Shown: piece by piece, positions 11,314 to 24,784 of the stretch
Position numbering within the stretch: the stretch's first letter is position 1
How the letters are laid out: every line of letters starts with the position of its first letter
Source: Diplolepis rosae
Taxonomy: Eukaryota; Arthropoda; Insecta; Hymenoptera; Diplolepididae
Direction: 5' to 3'
Length of the DNA stretch: 64,000 nucleotides
Assembly (NCBI GenBank): GCA_030998225.1
Contig: JAPYXD010000734.1
Location: forward strand, 248,001 to 312,000
The notes under the pieces: model-generated
The model's input: the letters and a program-made list of their open reading frames with translations, nothing else
Told to the model about the DNA's origin: nothing
Databases searched by the model: none
Position numbers and translations under genes: made by a program

Positions 11314-13731
11314 TGACCTACGAAAGTGTAAATACGATTTTTCAGATTATTAAGCATTCACGTTGCAAGGTTGGAAACTAAACATTACTCAAACATTGCG
11401 TAGTATGTAAACATTTTTACTACTCGTGATGCTAAAAACAGCTATTCTGGTATTTGACATCTTCGATAATACACGATTCAATATAGCATAAAAGGTTAAA
11501 AGCGAACAATAAAACTTTTTGTTTAGCATACGAAAATGCGGATACGATTTTTATGTTTTTGACATAATTCACTTTTTAAGGTTCGACACTAGACAATATG
11601 CAAACATTGCAGAATATGTGAATATTTTCACCTCTCGTGAAGCTAAAAACTGTTATTCTGGTATTTGACATCTCTGATAATACACGATTCAATATAGCAT
11701 GAAGAGATGAAACCGAAAAATATAACTTCGTACTTGACTTACGAAAGTGTAAATACGATTTTTCAGTTTATTAAGCATTCACGTTTAAAAGTTCGAAAAT
11801 AAACATTACTCGAACATTGCGTAGTATGTGATCATTTTTACTTCTCGTTATGCTAAAAACAGTTGATATTTTAGATAATACACGATTCAATATAGCATAA
11901 AATGATGAAAGCGAACAATAAAACTTTTTGTTTAACATACGAAAATGCGGATACGATTTTTCGGTTTTTGACATAATTCACTTTTTTAGGTTCGACACTA
12001 GACAATATGCAAAAATTGCATAATATGTGAATATTTTCACTTCTCGTGAACCTAAAAACTGTTATTCTGGTATATGGCATCTTCGATAATACACGATTCA
12101 ATATAGTTGAAGAGATGAAACCGAACAATATAACTTCGTACTTGGCCTACGAAAGTGTAAATACGATTTTTCAGTTTATTAAGCATTCACGTCTCAAGGT
12201 TCGAAACTAAACATTACTCAAACATTGCTTAGTATGTGAACATTTTTATTTCTCGTGATGCTAAAAACAGTTATTCGTATATTTGATATTTTAGATAAAA
12301 TAAAAGCATAAAAGGATGAAAGCGAACAATAAAACTTTTTATTTAACATACCAAAATGCGGAGACGATTTTTAGGTTTTTGACATAATTCACTTTTTTAG
12401 GTTCGACACTAGACAATAACAAACATTGCGTAGTATGTGGACATTTTTACTTATCGTGATGCTAAACACAGTTATTCGCATATTTGATATTTTTGATAAT
12501 ACACCATTCAATATAGCATAAAATGATGAAAGCGAACAATAAAACTTTTTGTTTAACATACGAAAATGCGGATACGATTTTTCGGTTTTTGACATAATTC
12601 ACTTTTTTAGGTTCGACACTAGACAATATGCAAAAATTGCATAATATGTGAATATTTTCACTTCTCGTGAACCTAAAAACTGTTATTCTGGTATTTGGCA
12701 TCTTCGATAATACACGATTCAGTTTAGCTTGAGGAGATGAAACCGAACAATATAACTTCGTACTTGACCTACGAAAGTGTAAATACGATTTGTCAGTTTA
12801 TTAAGAATTCACGTCTCAAGGTTCAAGGTATGTGAACATTTTTATCTCTCGTGATGCTAAAAACAGTTATTCTCATATTAGATATATTTGATAATACAGC
12901 ATTCAATATCGCAGAACAGGATGATAGCGAACAATAAAACTTTTTGTTTAACATACGAAAATGCGGATACGATTTTTCGGTTTTTGACATAATTCACATT
13001 TTAACATTCGACACTAGACAATATGCAAAAATTGCAGAATATGTGAATATTTTCAGTTCTCGTGAAGCTAAAAACTGTTATTCTGGTATTTGACATCTCT
13101 GATAATACACGATTCAATATAGCATGAAGAGATGAAACCGAACCATATAACTTCGTGCTTAACCTACGAAAGTGTAAATACGAGTTTTCAGTTTATTAAG
13201 CAAGCACGTTTCAAGGTTCGAAACTAAACATGACTCAAACATTGCTTAGTATGTGATCATTTTTACTACTCGTGATGCTAAAAACAGTTATTCGCATATT
13301 TGATATTTTAGATGATTAACGATTCAATAGAGAAAAAAACGAAGACAGCGAACAATAAAATTTTTATTTAACATACGAAAATGTGGATACGATTTTTAGT
13401 TATTTGACATAATTCACTTTTTTAGGTTCGACACTAGATAATATGCAAACATTGCAGAATATGTGAATATTTTTACTTCTCGCCAAGCTAAAAACAGTTA
13501 TTCTCATATTTGGCAACTTCGATAATACCCAATTCAATATAGCATGAAAAGGAGAAACCGAACAATACTACTTCGTGCTTAACCTACGAAAGTGTAAATA
13601 CGATTTTTAAGATTATTAAGCATGCACGTTTCAAGGTTCGAAACTAAAAATTACTCATACATTGCGTACCATGTGATCATTTTTACTTCTCGTGATGCTA
13701 AAAGCAGTTATTCGCATATTTGATATTTTGA
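11312..13731 (-). repeat. Satellite segment 5, minus orientation (inversion 1, copy b)
   Basis: About 2.42 kb, a tandem copy of the 8.27-10.50 kb segment. The left junctions are 3041 bp apart and the right junctions 3228 bp apart. The extra length lies around 12.2-12.5 kb, where a local rearrangement leaves GATAAAATAAAAGCATAAAAGG (12.29-12.31 kb) in place of a normal monomer centre. Confidence 0.92.
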
Positions 13732-13734
13732 TAC
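13730..13734. other. Inversion junction J5 (type I, minus to plus)
   Basis: This is the third occurrence of GATATTTTGATACAAAAGTG. The shared arms on both sides extend at least 0.8 kb leftwards and 1.2 kb rightwards when compared with 802-806, so it was copied as part of a block. Confidence 0.9.
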
Positions 13735-16700
13735 AAAAGTGAATTATGTCAAAAACCTAAAAATCGTATCCCCATTTTCGTATGTTAAATAAAAAGTATT
13801 ATTGTTCGCTTTCATCCTTTTATGCTATATTGAATGGTGTATTATAAAAAATATCAAATATTCGAATAACTGTTTTTAGCATCACGAGAAATAAAAATGT
13901 TCACATACTACGCAATGTTTGAGTAATCTTTAGTTTCGAACCTTGAAACGTGAAAGCTTCTTAAACTGAAAAATCGTATTTACACTTTCGTAGGTCAAGT
14001 ACGAAGTTATATTGTTCGGTTTCATTTCTTCATGCTATATTGAAATTTTTTATTATCAGAGATGTCAAATACCAGAATAACAGTTTTTAGCTTCACGAGA
14101 ACTGAAAATATTCACATATTCTGCAATTTTTGCATATTGTCTAGTGTCGAACCTAAAACATTAGGTCAAAAACCTAAAAATCGTATCCGCATTTTCGTAT
14201 GTTAAACAAAAACTGTTATTGTTCGCTTTCATATTTATATGCTATATTGAATAGTGTATTATCTAAAATATCGAATATGCGAAATACTGTTTTTAGAATC
14301 ACGAGAAGTAAAAATATCACATACTAAGCAATGTTTGAGTAATGTTTAGTTTCGAACCTTGAAACGTGAATGCTTAATAAACTGAAAAATCGTATTTACA
14401 CTTTCGTAGGTCAAGTACGAAGTTATATTGTTCGGTTTCATTTCTTCATGCTATATTGAAATTTTTTATTATCAGAGATGTCAAATACCAGAATAACAGT
14501 TTTTAGCTTCACGAGAACTGAAAATATTCACATATTCTGCAATATTTGCATATTTTCTAGTGTCGAACCTAAAAAAGTGAATTATGTCAAAATCCTAAAA
14601 ATCGTATCCGCATTTTCATGTGTTAATTAAAAAGTTTTATTGTTCGCTTTCATCCTTTTATGCTATATTGAAAAATATCAAATACCAGAATAACTGTTAT
14701 TAGCATCACGAGACGTAAAAATGTTCACATACTACGCTATGTTTGTTATTCTCTAGTGTCGAACCTAAAAAAGTGAATTATGTCAAAAACCTAAAAATCG
14801 TCTCCGCATTTTCGTATGTTAAATAAAAAGTTTTATTGTTCGCTTTCATCCTTTTATGCTATATTGAATGTGTATTATCAGAGATGTCAAATACCAGAAT
14901 AACAGTTTTTAGCTTCACGAGAAGTGAAAATATTCACATATTCTGCAATGTTTGCATATTGTCTAGTGTCGAACCTCAAAAAGTGAAATATGTCAAAAAT
15001 CTAAAAATCGTAACCGCATTTTCGTATGTTAAACAACAAGTTTTATTGTTCGGTTCATACTTTTATGCTATATTGAATGGTGTATTATCAAAATATCGAA
15101 TATGCGAATAACTGTTTTTAGAATCACGAGAAGTAAAAATGATCACATACTAAGCAATGTTTGAGTAATGTTTAGTTTCGAACCTTAAAACGTGCATGCT
15201 TAATAAACTGAAAACTCGTATTTACACTTTCGTAGGTTAAGCACGAAGTAATATTGTTCGGTTTCTCCTTTTCATGCTATATTGAATTGTCTATTATCGA
15301 AGTTGCCAAATATGCGAATAACTGTTTTTAGCATCACGAGAAGTAAAAATGATCACATACTACGCAATGTTTGAGTAATTTTTAGTTTCGAACCTTGAAA
15401 CGTGCATGCTTAATAAACTGAAAAATCGTATTTACACTTTTGTAGGTTAAGCACGAAGTAGTATTGTTCGGTTTCTCCTTTTCATGCTATATTGAATTGT
15501 GTATTATCGAAGTTGACAAATATGCTAATAACTGTTTTTAGAATCACGAAAAGTTAAAATATCACATACTACGCAACTTTTGAGTAATTTTTAGTTTCGA
15601 ACCTTGAAACGTGCATGCTTGATAATCTTAAAAATCGTATTTGCACTTTCGTAGGTTTCATCTCTTCAAGCTATATTGTATCCTTCATTATCGAAGATGT
15701 CAAATACCAGAATAACAGTTTGCATATTATCTAGTGTCGAACCTAAAAAAGTGAATTATGTCAAAAACCTAAAAATCGTATCCGCATTTTCGTATGTTAA
15801 ACAAAAAGTTATATTGTTCGGTTTCATCTCTTCATGCTATATTGAATCGTGTATTATCTAAAATATCGAATATGCGAATAACTGTTTTTATAATCACGAG
15901 AAGTAAAAATTATCAAATACTAAGCAATGTTTGAGTAATGTTTAGTTTCGAACCTTGAAACGTGCATGCTTAATAAACTGAAAACTCGAATTTACACTTT
16001 CGTAGGTTAAGCACGAAGTAATATTGTTCGCTTTCTCCTTTTCATGACTTATTGAATTGTCTATTATCGAAGTTGCCAAATATGCGAATAACTGTTCTTA
16101 GCATCACGAGAAGTAAAAATGATCACATACTACGCAATGTTTGAGTAATTTTTAGTTTCGAACCTTGAAACGTGCATGCTTAATAATCTTAAAAATCGTA
16201 TTTACACTTTCGTAGGTTTAGTACGAAGTTATATTGTTCGGTTTCATCTCTTCAAGCTATATTGAATCCTGTATTATCGAAGATGTCAAATACCAGAATA
16301 ACAGTTTTTAGCTTCACGAGAAGTAAAAATATTCACATATTATGCAATGTTTGCATATTGTCTAGTGTCGAACCTAAGAAAGTGAATTATGTCAAAAACA
16401 TAAAAATCGTATCCGCATTTTCATGTGTTAATTAAAAAGTTTTATTGTTCGCTTTCATCCTTTTATGCTATATTGAAAAATATCAAATACCAGAATAACT
16501 GTTTAACATCACGAGACGTAAAAATGTTCACATACTACGCTATGTTTGTTATTGTCTAGTGTCGAACCTAAAAAAGTGAATTATGTCAAAAACCCTAAAA
16601 TCGTCTCCGCATTTTCGTATGTTAAATAAAAAGTTTTATTGTTCGCTTTCATCCTTTTATGCTATATTGAATGGTGTATTATCAAAAATATCAAATATAC

Positions 16701-18284
16701 GAATAACTGTTTTTAGCATCACGAGAAGTAAAAATGTTCACATACTACGCAATGTTTGAGTCACGAAATTATATTGTTCGGTTTCATCTCTTCATGCTAT
16801 ATTGAAATGTGTATTATCAGAGATGTCAATTACCAGAATAACAGTTTTTAGCTTCACGAGAAGTGAAAATATTTACATATTCTGCAATGTTTGCATATTG
16901 TCTAGTGACGAACTTAAAAAAGTGAATTATGTCAAAAACCTAAAAATCGTATCCGCATTTTCGTATGTTAAACAAAAAGTTTTATTGTTCGCTTTCATCC
17001 TTTTTTTGCTATATTGAATAGTGTATTATCTAAAATATCGAATATACGAATAAACTGTTTTTAGCATCACGAGAAGTGAAAATATTTACATATTATGCAA
17101 TTTTTGCATATTGTCTAGTGTCGAACCTAAACAAGTGAATTAGGTCAAAAACCTAAAAATCGTATCCGCATTTTCGTATGTTAAACAAAAAGTTTTATTG
17201 TTCGCTGTCTTCGTTTTTTTTTGTATCGTGTATTATCAAAAATATCAAATATGCGAATAACTGTTTTTAGCATCACGAGAAGTGAAAATATTCACATATT
17301 CTGCAATGTTTGCATATTGTCTAGTGTGGAACATAAAAAAATGACATATGTCAAAAACCTAAAATTCGTATCCGCATTTTCGTATGTTAAACAAAAAGTT
17401 TTATTGTTCGCTTTCATCCTTTTATGCTATATTGAATGGTGTATTATCTAAAATATCGAATATGCGAATAACTGTTTTTAGAATCACGAGAAGTGAAAAT
17501 ATTTACATATTATGCAATTTTTGCATATTGTCTAGTGTCGAACCTAAAAAAGTGAATTATGTCAAAAACCTAAAAATCGTATACGCATTTTCGTATGTTA
17601 TATAAAAAGTTTTATTGTTCGCTTTCATCCTTTTATGCTATATTGAATGGTGTATTATCAAAAATATCAAATACCAGAATAACAGTTTTTAACATCACGA
17701 GAAGTAAAAATGTTCACATACTACGCAATGTTTGAGTAATGTTTAGTTTCGAACCTTGAAACGTGCATGCTTAATAAACTGAAAACTCGTATTTACACTT
17801 TCGTAGGTTAAGCACGAAGTAATATTGTTTGGTTTCATCTCTTCAAGCTATATTGTATCCTGTATTATCGAAGATGTCAAATACTAGAATAACAGTTTTT
17901 AGCTTCACGAGAAGTGATAATATTCACATATTCTGCAATGTTTGCATATTGTCTAGTGTCGAACCTAAAAAAGTGAATTATGTCAAAAACCTAAAAATCG
18001 TATCAGCATTTTCGTATGTTAAACAAAAAGTTTTATTGTTCGCTGTCTTCGTTTTTTTTTGTATCGTGTATTATCAAAAATATCAAATATGCGAATAACT
18101 GTTTATAGCATCACGAGAAGTGAAAATATTCACATATTCTGCAATGTTTGCATATTGTCTAGTGTGGAACATAAAAAAATGACATATGTCAAAAACCTAA
18201 AATTCGTATCCGCATTTTCGTATGTTAAACAAAAAGTTTTATTGTTCGCTTTCATCCTTTTATGCTATATTGAATGGTGTATTA
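13732..18284 (+). repeat. Satellite, plus orientation, heterogeneous A/B mixture
   Basis: The first 1.2 kb repeats 0.80-2.0 kb. A run of three B monomers follows at 15192, 15402 and 15611, carrying CTCCTTTTCATGC and CGAAGTTG(C/A)CAAATATG. Around 16.76 kb a deletion joins TTTGAGT directly to CACGAAATTATATTG, removing roughly 80 bp across a monomer boundary. Poly-T variants lie near 17.21 and 18.04 kb. The TCTCTTCATCGTGATC and GAGTTTAAAAAGAG variants are both absent here. Confidence 0.9.
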
Positions 18285-18841
18285 TCTAAAATATCGAATA
18301 TGCGCATAACTGTTTTTAGAATCACGAGAAGTAAAAATATTACATACTACGCAACGTTTGAGTAATTTTTAGTTTCGAACCTTGAAACGTGCATGCTTGA
18401 TGAACTGAAAACTCGTATTTACACTTTCGTAGTATAAGCACGAAGTACTATTGTTCGGTTTCTCCTTTTCATGCTATATTGAATTGTCTATTATCGAAGT
18501 TGCCAAATATGCGAATAACTGTTTTTAGCATCACGAGAAGTAAAAATGATCACATACTACGCAATGTTTGAGTAATGTTTAGTTTCGAACCTTGCAACAT
18601 GCATGCTTAATAAACTGAAAAATCGTATTTACACTTTCGTAGGTCAAGTACGAAGTTATATTATTCGGTTTCATCTCTTCATGCTATATTGAATAGTGTA
18701 TTATCTAAAATATCGAATATGCGAATAACTGTTTTTAGAATCACGAGAAGTAAAAATATTACATACTACGCAACGTTTGAGTAATTTTTAGTTTCGAACC
18801 TTGAAACGTGCATGCTTGATAATCTTAAAAATCGTATTTGC

Positions 18842-18863
18842 ACTTTCGTAAACCTACGAAAGT
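18842..18863. repeat. Fold-back micro-insertion (9-bp inverted repeat)
   Basis: ACTTTCGTA, then AACC, then TACGAAAGT: a perfect 9-bp stem with a 4-base loop. The second arm plus loop equals the minus-orientation form of the local monomer (AACCTACGAAAGT). This looks like a tiny inverted insertion, followed by an abnormal AAGTACGAAGAATATAATTCGG. It is duplicated at 22591-22612. Confidence 0.88.
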
Positions 18864-19289
18864 ATAAGTACGAAGAATATAATTCGGTATCCTTTATTAT
18901 CGAAGATGTCAAATACCAGAATAACAGTTTTTAGCATCACGAGAAGTAAAAATGATCACATACTAAGCAATGTTTGAGTAATGTTTAGTTTCGAACCATG
19001 AAACGTGCATGCTTAATAAACTGAAAAATCGTATTTACACATTCGTAGGTTAAGTACGAAGTTATATTGTTCGGTTTCATCTTTTCATGCTATATTGAAT
19101 TGTGTATTATCAAAAATATCAAATATGCGAATAACTGTTTTTAGCATCACGAGAAGTAAAAATGATCACATGCTACGCAATGTTTGAGTAATGTTTAGTT
19201 TCGAACCTTGAAACGTAATTTCTTAATAAACTGAAAAATCGTATTTTCACTTTCGCAGGTCAAGTACGAAGTTATATTGTTCGGTTTCA

Positions 19290-19320
19290 TCTCTTCATCG
19301 TGATCTCTTCATCCGAGATG
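19290..19320 (+). repeat. TCTCTTCATC direct-duplication variant, unpaired
   Basis: The variant has the same TCTCTTCATC-GTGA-TCTCTTCATC signature and is followed by GTGGAACATAAAAAAATGAC. It is not followed by the truncated GAGTTTAAAAAGAG monomer. At the expected position, 366 bp downstream, there is a normal B monomer. Confidence 0.9.
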
Positions 19321-22300
19321 TCAAATACCAGAATAACAGTTTTTAGCTTCACGAGAAGTGAAAATATTCACATATTCTGCAATGTTTGCATATTGTCTAG
19401 TGTGGAACATAAAAAAATGACATATGTCAAAAACCTAAAATTCGTATCCGCAATTTTCGTATGTTAAATAAAAAGTTTTATTGTTCGCTTTCATCCTTTT
19501 ATGCTATATTGAATGGTGTATTATCAAAAATATCAAATATGCGAATTACTGTTTTTAGCATTACGAGAAGTAAAAATGTTCACATACTACGCAATGTTTG
19601 AGTTATGTTTAGTTTCAAACCTTGAAACGTGCATGCTTAATAATCTTAAAAATCGTATTTACACTTTCGTAGGTCTAGTACGAAGTTATATTGTTCGGTT
19701 TCATCTCTTCATGCTATATTGAATTGTCTATTATCGAAGTGGCCAAATATGCGAATAACTGTTTTTAGCATCACCAGAAGTAAAAATGATCACATACTAC
19801 GCAATGTTTGAGTAATGTTTAGTTTCGAACCTTGAGACGTGAATGCTTAATAAACTGAAAAATCGTATTTACACTTTCGTAGGTCAAGTACGAAGTTATA
19901 TTATTCGGTTTCATGCTATATTGAATAGTGTATTATCTAAAATATCAAATATGCGAATAACTGTTTTTAGCATCACGAGAAGTAAAAATGTTCACATACT
20001 ACGCAACGTTTGAGTAATTTTTAGTTTCGAAGCTTGAAACGTGCATGCTTAATAATCTGAAAAATCATATTTACACTTCCGTAGGTTAAGCGCGAAGTAG
20101 TAGTTCAGTTTCTCCTTTTCATGCTATATTGAATTGTGTATTATCGAAGTTGCCAAATATGAGAATAACAGTTTTTAGCTTCACGAGAAGTGAAAATATT
20201 CACATATTATTCAATGTTTGCATATTGTCTAGTGTCGAACCTAAAAAAGTGAAGTATGTCAAAAACCTAAAAATCGTATCCGCATTTTCGTATGTTAAAA
20301 AAAAGTTTTATTGTTCGCTTTCATATTTTTATGCTATATTGAATAGTGTATTATCTAAAATATCGAATATGCGAAATACTGTTTTTAGAATCACGAGAAG
20401 TAAAAATATCAGATACTAAGCAATGTTTGAGTAATGTTTAGTTTCGAACCTTGAAACGTGCTTGCTTAATAAACTGAAAACTCGTATTTACACTTTCGTA
20501 GGTTAAGCACGAAGTAGTAGTTCAGTTTCTCATTTTCATGCTATATTGAATTGTGTATTATCGAAGTTGCCAAATATGAGAATAACAGTTTTTAGCTTCG
20601 AGAGAAGTAAAAATATTCACATATTCTGCAATGTTTGCATATTGTCTAGTGTCGAACCTTAAAAAGTGAATGCTTAATAAACTGAAAAATCGTATTTACA
20701 CTTTCGTAGGTCAAGTACGAAGTTATATTATTCGGTTTCATCTCTTCATGCTATATTGTATCCTGTATTATCGAAGATGTCAAATAGCTTCACGAGAAGT
20801 GAATATATTCACATATTATGCAATGTTTGCATATTTTCTAGTGTCAAACCTACAAAAGTGAATTATGTCAAAAACCTAAAAATCGTATCCGCATTTTCGT
20901 ATGTTAAATAAAACGTTTTATTGTTCGCTTTCATCCTTTTATGCTATATTGAATGGTGTATTATCGAAAATATCAAATATGCGAATAACTGTTTTTAGCA
21001 TCACGAGAAATAAAAAATGTTCACATACTACGCTATGTTTGTTATTGTCTAGTGTCGAACCTAAAAAAGTGAATTATGTCAAAAACCGTCTCTAATAAAC
21101 TGAAAACTCGTATTTACACTTTCGTAGGTTAAGCACGAAGTTATATTGTTCGGTTTCATCTCTTCAAGCTATATTGTATCCTGTATTATCGAAGATGTCA
21201 AATACTAGAATAACAGTTTTTAGATTCACGAGAAGTGAATATATTCACATATTATGCAATGTTTGCATATTTTCTAGTGTCGAACCTACAAAAGTGAATT
21301 ATGTCAAAAACCTAAAAATCGTCTCCGCATTTTCGTATGTTACATAAAAAGTTTTATTGTTCACTTTCATCATTTTATGCTATATTGAATGGTGTATTAT
21401 CCTAAATATCAAATATGCGAATAACTGTTTTTAGCATCACGAGAAGTGAAAATATTCACATATTATGCAATTTTTGCATATTTTCTAGTGTCGAACCTAC
21501 AAAAGTGAATTATGTCAAAAACCTCAAAATCGTATCCGCATTTTCGTATGCTAAACAAAAAGTTTTATTGTTCGCTTTCATCCTTTTATGCTATATTGAA
21601 TCGTGTATTATCAAAAATATCAAATACCAGAATAACAGTTTTTGACTTCACGAGAAGTGAAAATATTCACATATTATGCAATGTTTGCATATTTTCTAGT
21701 GTCAAACCTACAAAAGTGAATTATGTCAAAAACCTAAAAATCGTATCCGCATTTTCGTATGTTAAATAAAAAGTTTTATTGTTCGCTTTCAATCTTTTAT
21801 GCTATATTGAATGGTGTATTATCAAAAATATCAAATACCAGAATAACTATTTTTAGCATCACGAGAAGTAAAAATGTTCACATACGACGCTATGTTTGCA
21901 TATTGTCTAGTGTCGAACCTAAAAAAGTGAATTATGTCAAAAACCTAAAAATCGTATCCGCATTTTCGTATGTTAAACAAAAAGTTTTATTGTTCGCTTT
22001 CATACTTTCATGCTATATTGAATAGTGTATTATCTAAAATATCGAATATGCGAATAACTGTTTTTAGCATCACGAGAAGTAAAAATATTACATACTACGC
22101 AACGTTTGAGTAATTTTTAGTTTCGAACCTTGAAACGTGCATGCTTGATGAACTGAAAACTCGTATTTACACTTTCGTAGGTTAAGCACGAAGTATTATT
22201 GTTCGGTTTCTCCTTTTCATGCTATATTGAATTGTGTATTATCGAAGTTGCCAAATATGCGAATAACTGTTTTTAGCATCACGAAAAGTAAAAATGATCA

Positions 22301-22590
22301 CATACTACGCAATGTTTGAGTAATGTTTAGTTTCGAACCTTGAGACGTGAATGCTTAATAAACTGAAAAATCGTATTTACACTTTCGTATGTCAAGTACG
22401 AAGTTATATTGTTCGGTTTCATCTCTTCATGCTATATTGAATAGTGTATTATCTAAAATATCGAATATGCGAATAACTGTTTTTAGAATCACGAGAAGTA
22501 AAAATGATCACATACTACGCAACGTTTGAGTAATTTTTAGTTTCGAACCTTGAAACGTGCATGCTTGATAATCTTAAAAATCGTATTTGC

Positions 22591-22612
22591 ACTTTCGTAA
22601 ACCTACGAAAGT
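22591..22612. repeat. Fold-back micro-insertion, duplicate copy
   Basis: An identical 9-bp stem ACTTTCGTA/TACGAAAGT with loop AACC, 3749 bp after the first copy. It shows that the micro-rearrangement preceded the 3.75-kb duplication. Confidence 0.88.
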
Positions 22613-23038
22613 ATAAGTACGAAGAATATAATTCGGTATCGTGTATTATCGAAGATGTCAAATACCAGAATAACAGTTTTTAGCATCACGAGAAGTAAAA
22701 ATGATCACATACTAAGCAATGTTTGAGTAATGTTTAGTTTCGAACCATGAAACGTGCATGCTTAATAAACTGAAAAATCGTATTTACACATTCGTAGGTT
22801 TAGTACGAAGTTATATTGTTCGGTTTCATCTTTTCATGCTATATTGAATTGTGTATTATCAAAAATATCAAATATGCGAATAACTGTTTTTAGCATCACG
22901 AGAAGTAAAAATGATCACATGCTACGCAATGTTTGAGTAATGTTTAGTTTCGAACCTTGAAACGTAATTTCTTAATAAACTGAAAAATCGTATTTTCACT
23001 TTCGCAGGTCAAGTACGAAGTTATATTGTTCGGTTTCA

Positions 23039-23069
23039 TCTCTTCATCGTGATCTCTTCATCCGAGATG
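23039..23069 (+). repeat. TCTCTTCATC direct-duplication variant, unpaired
   Basis: The counterpart of the 19290 copy in the second 3.75-kb unit. It too lacks the truncated GAGTTTAAAAAGAG monomer downstream. Confidence 0.9.
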
Positions 23070-24766
23070 TCAAATACCAGAATAACAGTTTTTAGCTTCA
23101 CGAGAAGTGAAAATATTCACATATTCTGCAATGTTTGCATATTGTCTAGTGTGGAACATAAAAAAATGACATATGTCAAAAACCTAAAATTCGTATCCGC
23201 AATTTTCGTATGTTAAATAAAAAGTTTTATTGTTCGCTTTCATCCTTTTATGCTATATTGAATGGTGTATTATCAAAAATATCAAATATGCGAATTACTG
23301 TTTTTAGCATTACGAGAAGTAAAAATGTTCACATACTACGCAATGTTTGAGTTATGTTTAGTTTCAAACCTTGAAACGTGCATGCTTAATAATCTTAAAA
23401 ATCGTATTTACACTTTCGTAGGTCTAGTACGAAGTTATATTGTTCGGTTTCATCTCTTCATGCTATATTGAATTGTCTATTATCGAAGTGGCCAAATATG
23501 CGAATAACTGTTTTTAGCATCACCAGAAGTAAAAATGATCACATACTACGCAATGTTTGAGTAATGTTTAGTTTCGAACCTTGAGACGTGAATGCTTAAT
23601 AAACTGAAAAATCGTATTTACACTTTCGTAGGTCAAGTACGAAGTTATATTATTCGGTTTCATGCTATATTGAATAGTGTATTATCTAAAATATCAAATA
23701 TGCGAATAACTGTTTTTAGCATCAACGAGAAGTAAAAATGTTCACATACTACGCAACGTTTGAGTAATTTTTAGTTTCGAAGCTTGAAACGTGCATGCTT
23801 AATAATCTGAAAAATCATATTTACACTTCCGTAGGTTAAGCGCGAAGTAGTAGTTCGGTTTCTCCTTTTCATGCTATATTGAATTGTGTATTATCGAAGT
23901 TGCCAAATATGAGAATAACAGTTTTTAGCTTCACGAGAAGTGAAAATGTTTACATGTTTTGCTATGTTTGCATATTGTCTAGTGTCGAACCTAAAAAAGT
24001 GAATTATGTCAAAAACCTAAAAATCGTATCCGCATTTTCGTATGTTAAACAAAAAGTTTTATTGTTCGCTTTCATATTTTTATGCTATATTGAATAGTGT
24101 ATTATCTAAAATATCGAATATGCGAAATACTGTTTTTAGAATCACGAGAAGTAAAAATATCAGATACTAAGCAATGTTTGAGTAATGTTTAGTTTCGAAC
24201 CTTGAAACGTGCTTGCTTAATAAACTGAAAACTCGTATTTACACTTTCGTAGGTTAAGCACGAAGTAGTAGTTCAGTTTCTCATTTTCATGCTATATTGA
24301 ATTGTGTATTATCGACGTTGCCAAATATGAGAATAACAGTTTTTGGCTTCACGACAAGTGAAAATATTCACATATTCTGCAATGTTTGCATATTGTCTAG
24401 TGTCGAACCTTAAAAAGTGAATGCTTAATAAACTGAAAAATCGTATTTACACTTTCGTAGGTCAAGTACGAAGTTATATTGTTCGGTTTCATCTCTTCAT
24501 GCTATATTGTATCCTGTATTATCGAAGATGTCAAATAGCTTCACGAGAAGTGAATATATTCACATATTATGCAATGTTTGCATATTTTCTAGTGTCAAAC
24601 CTACAAAAGTGAATTATGTCAAAAACCTAAAAATCGTATCCGCATTTTCGTATGTTAAATAAAACGTTTTATTGTTCGCTTTCATCCTTTTATGCTATAT
24701 TGAATGGTGTATTATCGAAAATATCAAATATGCGAATAACTGTTTTTAGCATCACGAGAAATAAAA

Positions 24767-24784
24767 ATGTTCAGTTATGAACAT
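24767..24784. repeat. Fold-back scar at an internal deletion
   Basis: ATGTTCA-GTTA-TGAACAT: a perfect 7-bp stem with a 4-base loop, followed by GCTATTTATG before normal monomer sequence TATGTTAAATAAAAAG resumes. The left arm is ordinary B-tail sequence. The right arm and filler match neither flank in register. The scar sits exactly where the second 3.75-kb unit skips about 0.71 kb. Confidence 0.85.

Larger units (their letters stand above)
18285..22033 (+). repeat. ~3.75-kb tandem duplication, unit 1
   Basis: Landmarks recur at offsets of 3748-3751 in the following unit: the TACATACTACGCAACG monomer at 18341, the fold-back insertion at 18842, the TCTCTTCATCGTGATC variant at 19290, the B-type run near 19.6-20.0 kb, and a shortened TCAAATAGCTTCACG copy near 20.78 kb. 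The right part (21.1-22.0 kb) contains an A-run module also seen at 3.6-4.4 kb and a deletion join CAAAAACCGTCTCTAATAAAC near 21.09 kb. Edges are approximate. Confidence 0.85.
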
